From Talinum fruticosum (Eukaryota; Streptophyta; Magnoliopsida; Caryophyllales; Talinaceae): 64,000 nt of DNA. Made by a program: the position numbers and the translations under genes. Of this stretch, positions 52,185-61,612 are shown piece after piece. The first letter of the stretch is position 1. Each line of letters opens with the position of its first letter. The DNA lies in contig JAITYX010000010.1 of NCBI GenBank assembly GCA_021018815.1, positions 7,517,501-7,581,500 on the forward strand, written 5' to 3'. The notes beneath the pieces were generated by a model. That model did no database searches, was not told the DNA's origin, and worked only from the letters and a program-made list of their open reading frames with translations.

Positions 52185-55100
52185 CTAACTGGTGGAGGAG
52201 AACTTATAGGACGCGTAAGATAGGGTACCAAGGCCCCAGCTGCGATGAATGAGCTCTGCCTTTGAGTTCCCTCTGCCGCACCCATGGCTACATGCAATGG
52301 GTAGAAGTGATCTGGCCATGGATGAGCCCTTTTTGCGTGTGGAGCTTTTTTTCGTAGTCATTCACATCTTCATACCTGAGTAGGAAATAAAAAAAAAAGT
52401 TTTAAGGAGGGAAAAAATTATCTACATGAGGTTAGAAATAGCTATCTGAATGTGTTTACCAAGATCAAGAATGTTTTGTTTCACTTATCAGAATTCCGAC
52501 GAGTGGACTAGGGGTTACATCCAGCAAGGATTCTATGCCCAAGAATTAACATCATTCACATACCGTTCCCTCATATTTTACATAATCCAATCAACTGAGA
52601 CACAGGAAGCAAAATTTGATGACTTCCATGATTCTCTCAAGATATAAGAAGCAAAATCATGATTCTATATCTAATATGACTGTGGGTCGAATAAGAATTC
52701 AATGCATCCTTAGGGTCAGGCTTAAGGTAACAACATAGATGACTCCACTATATTACCAGATATACGAGAGAAACTAGGGATTAGAGCTTCCAAGCTCATG
52801 AAGCAAATAACCAGATAACGGATGCAGATAAGAGGGCATCTTCCCACAAGATTCACTGTATCGGCAAACTAAAGAATAGCCAAACTGCTGACGTGAAATA
52901 AAATAATCAGACAAAGGTAAGGGACACAACTCCATGAACCCAATGCTTTTAGTCTATGGTTGTTTTTCCATGAAGTTAAAACGAATATTTACCCAATGTT
53001 CTAGTGATCCACATCTGTTTTTCACACAAACCTAGAGGTTATCTGTTGCCTCAGGATTATCATAGAAGATGTGAATTCACCTAACAGATGCAGTCAACTC
53101 AGAATTGGACTTTTTGCCTCAAATAATTTTAATCAAATTGGAATTTATCCTAGTTCCTAGACTATCATAATGAATCTCGCAGTTAACAATCAGAATAAGT
53201 ATAAAAGGATCTAAAAAGGACAGGAGCATAAAAGTTACCTTCCATTTGTTAGAGATTCTTCTAGCCATTTATCAAACTCTGCAGCCCACGGGACAACTTC
53301 TTCAGCATCAAAGTGAAGGTCTCTCAGATTGTGAGTGGCACTTCCAGAACCAATTATGAGGACCCCTTCCTCCTTAAGAGGGGCCAATGCTCGTCCGATG
53401 TTGTAGTGATGTTTGGCATCCTTGCGCAGTTGAATGGAGAGCTGACAAACAGGGATGTCAGCCTCAGGATACATGAGCATGAGAGGCACCCATGCTCCAT
53501 GATCAAGCCCACGCTTTTTGTCCAAGTGCGCACACTTGAAGCCTGAATTCACTAGAAGCTCTACTACTCGCTTTGCCAAATCTGGAGCCCCTGGAGCTGG
53601 GTACTTGAGCTGTAAACCAATAGGAAAGCTCATTATTTCTTCCTCAGGGGATCCTCAATACCCACATAATAACACATAAATTTCCAAATAGAGCTAAAGT
53701 TTGCCCAATAAGCATCTTGGAATGTTTGAATTGTGGAAGTGTAGCCGCATCAAAATGAGATGCCAGAAAGTGCAACTCATACGTCTGATCAGCTACTTGT
53801 GCATCACCAATAAACTCTTTCATATGAACTTTATTCAACCGAAGTTCTATGACAATAAACCCGAACAACTCATAAGCCTAACATCCACTCTTTTGAAAGA
53901 ATAAACAATAATAGTGCACAAATGTTATCCTTTCATTCAGGCCTCTTTTATCACTTATTTTGACAGGTCATCAAATTCATCATCCCAGTCAACACAATAA
54001 CAAAAAATAGAAAAACCAACATTTACTCCCTCTATGGTCCGTGCCACTATGATTGTCACATCACATTGGATTAGTTGCAGCCTCTAAGAATCACTTCTTT
54101 TCATTATTTTCTTAACAATTGCATGAAAAATAAATCATTTTAAGTCATATAAAGACAAATACTTCTAATCATATTTTTGATAGCCAAAGTGGAAAATTTC
54201 CAAGACACCGTTGCTTGAAAATCAGTACAACCCAAAATGTCACAACTCACAATCCCACCAACCAGGTGGCCGCCACCCACTTCCACCCAATAGATATCAT
54301 GATCAGATAAAGGCAAGGTCCACCACCAGTTTGCAACTACGCCCCAAAATCAATAGTGAACACCTAGCTATGAATTTCCAGAAAATCATCTATTCATCAC
54401 CTTTTGCTCATTCGAAAAACATATCAAATTCTTAACAAAATTATGCACCAAATCCATCAATGTTCAAAGTTGCTTCATTAACTAATAAATTCACTGGTTG
54501 TTTCTTTGAAAAATATTGGTGGGTAAGGGGTTTCAATCCCCAAACAAGTAGAAAAATCAATCACAAACTCAAATTAATTTCTGATCATGACTTCATAAAC
54601 AGAACACACATATATAATTGCCCATGATCAGCTTCAGAACAAGCACTAACAGCGAAACTATTTTCCAATGCAATAGACAACTGAAAACCTAAAGCCACAA
54701 ATCAATAACAAAATTTAAAATTGACCAGAGATAGAGAGAGAGATACCTTGTAGAGGCGATCAGGGAATCCATAAAAATCATGGATAGTATCGCAGCGATC
54801 ACCGGCAGTAATTGAGGGTTCATCGGTCTCCCAATGGCCGGATATAACAAGGATCGATTTGGGTCTGTGCGAGTACGTTTTCTCTCTCCAACTCTTCAGA
54901 AAATGCCTTGCGGGCAACGAATCATCCACCGAGAGCATCGGCGACCCATGAGAGATATAGAACGTCTCATTCACTTTTTCACTCATATTCGCCCTGGATT
55001 CGATCTGGGTTTTCCGGAAACTCAAAACAGGGGCCTTAGATTTCAGAAAACTATTGCTAAAACAACAATTGAAGGCGAAAGCCAGACCGAAGAAAGAGAA

Positions 55101-55196
55101 GATGAAGATTATACACAGAAACAGGGGTGTTTTGATTTTGGGTGTGATTTTGGACAAAGATTTTGAATTCCGCGACTTGGGTTTTTTCTTCGTCAT
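52185..55196 (-). CDS. DODA: Extradiol ring-cleavage dioxygenase copy C (LigB/DODA-beta type; exon 3 frameshifted)
   Basis: Exons 55196-54747, 53609-53239 and 52375-52185. Exons 1 and 2 are fully open: [75 protein letters not shown]. The SHG and GHWET His residues are present. In exon 3 two single bases are missing against copy A: one in an A-run after YEDVNDYE (seven A instead of eight) and one in the GCGGCAGAGGG stretch after HVAMG. Restored conceptually the exon ends normally (stop at 52,185), and its length falls exactly two bases short. From the first ATG the protein gains a 72-residue N-terminal extension with a hydrophobic segment ([18 protein letters not shown]), conserved with copy A; the usual family start would be the internal Met of MSEKVNETF at about 54,986. 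Best preserved beta copy. Catalytic role inferred from family. Confidence 0.85.
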
Positions 55197-56954
55197 GATT
55201 GGGTATTTAAATCAGTAAAGAAAATGCGAGGATGACAGAAAAATTGTCCTACTACCTCACACCAACCTACCATTTTTGGTGCTCTATTCGTTTGAATGTC
55301 GAATTGGATTCTTATTTTCCAGAAGTTTACACCTGGTAATATTCAATTCAAAATTGGCCGGGTTTCTTAATTAATAATTTATATATTTCTAATTATGTAG
55401 CATGTGAAGTGGTTGATCATTAAAATTTTGGTTGTATTCTATGCACATCGTAAAATTTGGTAAAACATTATGTGCGAATTGTAAATTTTTTACTATAAAT
55501 CAGCAAAATGCCACCTTTTTCGTGTGAACATGTAAGTCTCATATTTTAGGATAAGTAAGTCAATTAGTAATAATATATCATTATTGAGTTCTCATATATA
55601 TATATATATATATAACCTTATTTTATTAGTCAAATTTAATTAAAAATATATATATAAATCGGCAGCAACTCAGTTAGTGTGAACCCCAATGACAATTTTG
55701 AAGGTAATCTAATGTATAATGGCGTAATCTAATGAAAGAAATTAAGTGAAAAACCGCATTTTTGAAAACTTTTAGACGTATAGATATGAGAACTTAATGT
55801 TTTATTGTCTGTTGTTCCTTTCATATCTTTTACAAATCTTTACGAATAGTAAAATAACACATTATTTTAAACAATTAAATGCAAATGAGTAGATAAATAG
55901 TTCGATGGAAACTATGCGATTATTAGTATATTTAACAGCCAATTAGGAAGACTCTCTAGAAAAATTATTTGTTAACTAAAAAAATTAAAAGGGGATAGAT
56001 TAAACACTTTTTAGAGAAGAAAATAGATTACCATATCCATCCGTAATAAAGGTTGCATATTACTTTCATGTTGTGACATTGTGAGTTACTTAATATTCTT
56101 ATCGAGGATAATTTAACATAAATCTTGAGAGCATGACTACTTGGGGTGGGAATTACAAGCACAAACACTTATTTTTACATCCAAAAATAAAAAGCAATTT
56201 GTCACTTCTTTTTGAATAGACAGTATGAAAATTGTAACATTTTGACTTTAACAATCTGTTTGAATTTTTATGAAGGAAAGAAAACAAATATTGATAAATA
56301 AATAAAAAAAGTGAAAGGCAAAAGAAGGGAAAATAGGTGATTAGCTTTCTCTTTGTTTAGCTTTGTTAAGGAGGAAAGTGCAGAAAAACGAGGGTAAATT
56401 CATGAAAAATATTCCCAAAACATCCCCAATTTGGAGGGGAAAAGGCAGCAAATACGAGGTGATGGGGTAAAAGAGGATGAAGCATGTCCTCCCCAATCCC
56501 CCGCCTTTAATTTTTACCAAGTAAGCTCTCTTTCTCTATTTACCCTCAATGCAAATAAGTCAAGTCATTCATATAACATCTCCTATCAACTTATGCTTCT
56601 TCATAATTCTTTTTTCTTTTTTTTTAAATAACATTTTTCTTTGTTTATCAAAAGATCGTAAAATTAGAAAATGTCACCTAGTAAAAAATCTTTTCCTCAA
56701 AATAGTAACTTCTTTTTTTTCCCTAAAGAGATTTGAGCCATTAATTAATGAGGTACTTCACCTAAAAAGCTCAATGAAAATGATTTGCCAAACATGGATA
56801 ATGAACACAATGAATAGATAATTTTGCTTGTACATCGATATTGCACCAGAGCACAGTAAAGATCACAGTGAATTATTACAAATGAAGAGAACATGATTCT
56901 AGATTCACGGGACAAACAAAAGACGGTACATAAACAAAGGTACAAGACCCAAAA
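55197..56954. other. Promoter of copy C and intergenic DNA
   Basis: ATTTAAATACCC lies at 55,203-55,213 (minus strand). Sequence to about 55,430 is related to the flanks of copies A and B (TTTTTGGTGCT, TAGCATGTG). An (AT)n run is found at 55,594-55,613. The rest is AT-rich and has no gene that I recognise. Confidence 0.55.
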
Positions 56955-58489
56955 TCAGCAAGTGAACTTGTAGGAGGCATAGCCAAGGGTGCCATGGTCC
57001 CAACTTCGATGAATGAGCTCGGCGTTTGAGTTTTCACCAGCAGCACCCATGGCTACATGCAACGGGTAGAAGTGCTCCGGCCATGGATGCGCTATTTTCC
57101 AGTTGGGTGCTTTTGCTTGATAATTGTTCACATCTTCATACCTGACAAACAAAGACAAATGCATAGTTAGTTACATGCTATATGTATCTTTTTGTGGGTT
57201 CAGTACGAAAAATCCTCTTAAGAGTGCAGAATTCATGGGATCGCTCCAGTGGCACATGGTTTGGACAGGAAATCAACCCCTGGTTTGGACAGGAAAATCA
57301 ACCCCAAAAGCCCCTGGAGCCCTGCAGGGGAAGGGGGAATGCTTGTCGGCTTTACTAAAGCGGGACCACATTCCCGGTAGTACAGAAGTTACCTTCCACT
57401 TGTGAGAGCGTCTTCGAGCCAGGTATCAAACTCTGCGGCCCAAGGAGCAACTCCATCGAGAGATACCGGGGTATTGTTTGAAGGGTGAACAGCACTTCCA
57501 GAACCAATGATAAGGACACCTTCCTCCTTAAGAGGGGCTAAAGCTTTCCCCAAGTTATAGTGATGCTCTCCATCTAAGTGCGATTGAACGGAGAGCTGAC
57601 AAACAGGGATATCGGCCTCTGGGTACATGAGCATGAGAGGAACCCATGAGCCATGATCAAGGCCGCGCTTCTTGTCTACAACACAGCTGAACCCTGAGGC
57701 TGTGAGAAGTTCTTGTACCCTACTTGCTACATTCGGAGCACCAGGTGCTGGATACTTAAGCTGCAAAAGGAATATGATATAGTGTAAGCTTGATTTTTTT
57801 GTTTCATTTTGTTTAAAAAAAAATCCATTGGAAGAAAGTATAATACTCACCTAGTTTATGCATATACCATCCATATTAGTCAAATTCACCCGAATTCTAG
57901 ATGTTAAATTCCTCCAAATTCGTTCGAGATTAATTAACATTCATCCATATTTTATTTTCTAGATATTAATGCTCTGAAATGTTACATATAACATAAAGGG
58001 ACACCAATATGAAGACAAAAAGGATCTCAGTTTGGACAAACTTAGTTCAGCATGGAAGAAATATGCATAAACCAGGGTATGAAACTTAAAATTCGGACAA
58101 ACACTCATGTCTCAATTGAAATTCGGATTATGTTCGGGTCCAACAATCCAGGTTCATGTTGTCCCAATTTTGTAACTGATTCAGAATAGGACAAATTCAT
58201 ACAACCTGGTTTGGCATTGGACAATCACGACTAATCATAATTTTGATCCATAGTCCTCAGAATTTAAGATCGAATTTTCAGGAGGGTCGGACATTAGAAA
58301 ATCAGGTCTGGGTTCGGTCACTCATGTAACTTTTGTCGAAATGTCCAAAGGTTCAAATTACAAACTCAGGCGTTCAGACAATTGGAGTGGGACATCAGAC
58401 ATACAGGTTCCGTCCGATTTATCCAGACCCAAATTTTAGCAAGTGCTAGTAAAACTATTGCAACCCAGGAATGGTAATCTAAACGGGAA

Positions 58490-58535
<46 letters not shown>

Positions 58536-58791
58536 GTTAAACACACCTGGTACATGCGAGCAGGAAATCCCCCAAAATCATAGATGAGATCAGAGTGACT
58601 AACAGCGTTAACAGCAGGAAGATGAGTCTCCCAGTGAGCAGAGATCACAAGAATAGACTTAGGCTTCTTGGAGTATACTTTCTCTCTCAATCTTGAAAGA
58701 ACTTCCTTGCTGGTATTGACTCATCGATGGACATCATTGGTGTACCATGAGATATGTAGAATGTCTCTCTGATTGCCTCTTCCTCTCCCAT
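56955..58791 (-). CDS. DODA: DODA-alpha-like extradiol dioxygenase copy D (1-bp frameshift in exon 1)
   Basis: Exons 58791-58547, 57760-57393 and 57141-56955. Motifs: [103 protein letters not shown], ending SYKFTC. Metal-ligand His residues of SHG, AHWET and PLHV are present. HPSNNTP and NWKxAHPxPEHFYP place it with the DODA-alpha lineage; it lacks the LDET signature found in the high-activity L-DOPA 4,5-dioxygenases of betalain plants, so strong betalamic acid formation is not expected (inference). One base is missing in exon 1: TTTCAAGATTGAGAGAG reads straight into TGA where GAT-TGG-AGA-GAG is expected. Exons 2 and 3 are intact. No N-terminal hydrophobic extension. A TATATAG box near 58,896-58,905 (plus reading) fits a promoter. 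Intron 1 starts with a long (CT)n tract. Confidence 0.87.
58496..58533. repeat. (GA)n microsatellite in intron 1 of copy D
   Basis: An AG repeat of about 36 bases, just inside the intron donor of copy D on the minus strand. Confidence 0.95.
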
Positions 58792-59264
58792 TTTTTGGTT
58801 CAAATGGAATTCAGTTTTCCTCTTTCTTTTTGATCTCAGAAGCTATGAGAAGCTTGGTTTCTTGGGTTCCCACCTACTTCCCTCCCTGTCACAATACTTA
58901 TATAGTAAAGATAAGGCCAGGCAATGCCCAATCTCTGCTGTCAATATTCAATAATCAATATCCAGATGCCTTTTACTTTCTATCTTGTGATCAATGTGGA
59001 TAAATAAATGCTGCGTATGATTTAAAATAAAGTAGCCTACCAGACTTTAGAACATTTGACCAAAAAAAAAACAAAAAAAACAGCATAATTTAATCCCCCA
59101 TTCCCCCTCAAAGCCCTCAAAGGGATATACCATCCAAATTCCCAACCATGCTGCAAGTCGGCACTGTAAATGCATTATGGGGTCGATTTCAGATTGGGTT
59201 ATGTTAAATTTTATACAATTGGGCATTAATTCAATTGAGCAATACATACTCCACTATAGATAAT

Positions 59265-59540
59265 CCAAGCAGCCGTTCAAAATGACGCACAAGAGCAGAA
59301 TCTCCATTGTAATAGAATCTGAGACAGCATTATTATCCAAGATATTACCACATTGTTACATGCATCCCATTGTTCAGCCTCGATCAGATCATCATCAGGC
59401 CTTGGCAATGTTCCTTGAATGAATGAACACGAGCTTCTTTTGTGGAGAAGCCAATCTCCACTGCTCTGCACCAAGTTGTGTAGTTGCTCGAGCCAAGTAA
59501 CTTCTCTCCAGTAGACAAAGACTCAGGTCCATCAGAGGGT
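59265..59540 (-). pseudogene. Copia-type retrotransposon gag fragment
   Basis: On the minus strand frames read LSTGEKLLGSSNYTTWCRAV, then KLVFI / FIQGTLPRPDDDLIEAEQWD, ACNNVVISWI and, after a shift, DNNAVSDSI. This matches the order of the N-terminal gag domain of plant Copia elements (GSNYxxWxxA, GxINGTxxxP, xxWxxCNxxVxSWI). At least two frameshifts break it. The gag is cut off on the left, with no protease, integrase or reverse transcriptase following. Confidence 0.75.
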
Positions 59541-59966
59541 TGTATGAACAAAGGAATTCAAAGATCTGTGAATGTGACATTCGATCGGACTGTATTTCTC
59601 TCAATAGACATGATAGAATCAGGAAGAGAACAAGTAGGAATTTAAAATCGAAATTGATGAATTTGCAGAAACGAAATCGAATGCGAAATCTAAAATTTGA
59701 GAAAAAATGCTCTCTGAAACGTCAACAAAAGTAGGCCAGAATAGTCAGTGAATCGAGCCGATTGATCGAAAGAAGAGAAAAGAAATTTGTGAATTTTTTT
59801 GCGAGGGCTTGATCACTTCAATTTGGTGGATCAAAGCAAATGATCGGAAAAACGACAGAGAAAATGAGGTTGAGGATCAGAGATATTGAACATTGAAGAC
59901 AGAATCGAAGAAGAAGAGGAAGAAGAAGAAGAAGAAACAACATTCTCTCTCCATGACCAACTCAAT

Positions 59967-60810
59967 GCTCTGATACCATGTTGAGTTTCTGCCATTGGCG
60001 CAGACAGAGAACTTGATTTAATGAGAGAAAAAGAAGCCCTTACCTAGTCAGGTTTTTTCAATTTAGGCCTGCTTCAGGTCAATTGATATTTAGGCGGATA
60101 AGCATGTCTGGTAAGCAAATATGTCTTTGGAGAAGAAAATGTATAGGTTGGGCTCAGTTTTGTTCCAGTGCACTTCAAATTAATTGTCTTTGAGTATCGG
60201 CTCTGATTCAATTCAGGTCATTAGTTTTGTTAGGTTTAGCTACAAACTATGATTACCTAAAAAATCTATTTGCTGTCGTTTAGCCTCTCTTAAAATCATT
60301 TAATTCAGCAGCAAAATTCGATAACTACATTACACAACAAAAATTGACCAATCATACCTATGATGTTTTTATTAGGAGGTCTTGGTATACGCAGTTTTAC
60401 CTTAACTGAACATCCAGAAATAGTTTCTTGAGTTGTGATTCTCCTCCAAACGACGAGAATATTTGTCTCTTTTTATATCATATATGAAGCAGCAACTAGC
60501 AGGCATAGTTTGTATTTAACCTACCAAAAGAATGTCATATGTTGTATGACAAGCATAGCTGTCCACTAATGTACTTATCATGCTTGCAATAAAAAAGTAC
60601 AGAAGATAATTTTGACGGGTAAACACAAAAGTAATGTAGAAAGTACAAAACTGCATAGAGGAAAATGCTTCATGGTGATAGAAATAGAGGTAAAACTATC
60701 AGTAATATTTACAGGGAGAAAGTGAACAGTAACAGTAGCATCGGTAATACAGTAGATGTGAATTTTTGTGAGACTGAATTTTTGTATGAGACAATCTCTT
60801 CTAATCATGT
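59967..60810 (-). mobile_element. Copia retrotransposon primer-binding site and LTR edge
   Basis: GCTCTGATACCA at 59,967-59,978 is the reverse complement of TGGTATCAGAGC, the initiator-tRNA primer-binding site of plant Copia elements. It is followed at once on the plus strand by TGTTGAG (LTR edge, CTCAACA on the minus strand). With the gag fragment to its left this gives LTR, PBS, gag in the expected order on the minus strand. The outer LTR limit is not certain; CATGTTAAGTTTCTC near 60,805 resembles the inner edge and may mark it. Confidence 0.6.
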
Positions 60811-61300
60811 TAAGTTTCTCAATGACCTGGGAAGACTATAAACCTAGGGACACATGAACTAGCTTAATGCTACCCTGAAAGGTCTACCTAAATCACAGAT
60901 TGCCACAAAATTATATCAAGGGTTCATATCCTCAAAAATAAGTGCAAATGGGCCAAATACTGGCCATCTTTCTGGTCACAAAGGAGTTAGGATCGAGTCA
61001 AGCTAACACTGCAAACAAGCATGAGCATCTTTGGCATGCTGTGTCCCATTCATAAGCTCCAAAAGATACTTCTTAGGATGTCACCAATCTTAATACTGAT
61101 CCTGTGATCCAAACTGATACGCTTAACTGTGGGATTTCCTACCCCACAGCTCGACAAATAGTAAGAGTGCCTAATTACACAATTACAATTCACGGCTCAG
61201 TAGAATTAGGTAAGCTTAAAGAATTGAAGCAACAGTACATGGTTTTGTACAGTTTTTACCATAACCTATTTGGGAAAGATGAAGATAACAGAGAAGTCAC
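60811..61300. other. Intergenic DNA left of dioxygenase fragment E
   Basis: No exon 3 of a dioxygenase is found where it would be expected, and no other gene is seen. Confidence 0.5.
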
Positions 61301-61612
61301 CTTCCACTTGTCAGAATGTCTTCCAGCCAGTTATCAAACTCCGCAGCCCAAGGACCAACACCATGAGGACCAACACCATGAACAGAAATAGTAGTATTGT
61401 TAGAAGGGTGAACAGCACTTCCAGAACCGAAGATGAGGACACCATCCTCCTTTTGAGGCGCTAAAGCCCCTCCCAAGTTGTAGTGGTATGTGCCATCTAA
61501 GTGTGACTGCATTGACAGCTGACAAACAGGGATATCGACCTCTGGGTGGATAAGCATGAGAGTAACCCATGAGCCATGATCGAGCCCATGCTTCTTACCT
61601 AGAACACATCTG
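61301..61612 (-). pseudogene. DODA-alpha-like fragment E (partial exon 2)
   Basis: Only the last 312 bases of exon 2 are present, starting in the middle of the exon (at [14 protein letters not shown]). Then come [49 protein letters not shown] and [18 protein letters not shown], with the donor site still at 61,300. It is closest to copy D. Changes at conserved places: YPEAD is HPEVD, VPLML is VTLML, and [10 protein letters not shown] has a tandem duplication (GGACCAACACCATGA twice, about 61,357-61,386). Exon 1 and exon 3 are absent. A dead fragment, still open over its length. Confidence 0.85.

Noticed and set aside
54834..55166. Plus-strand frame of 110 codons opposite dioxygenase copy C exon 1.
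   Set aside because: It is the antisense shadow of a conserved exon.
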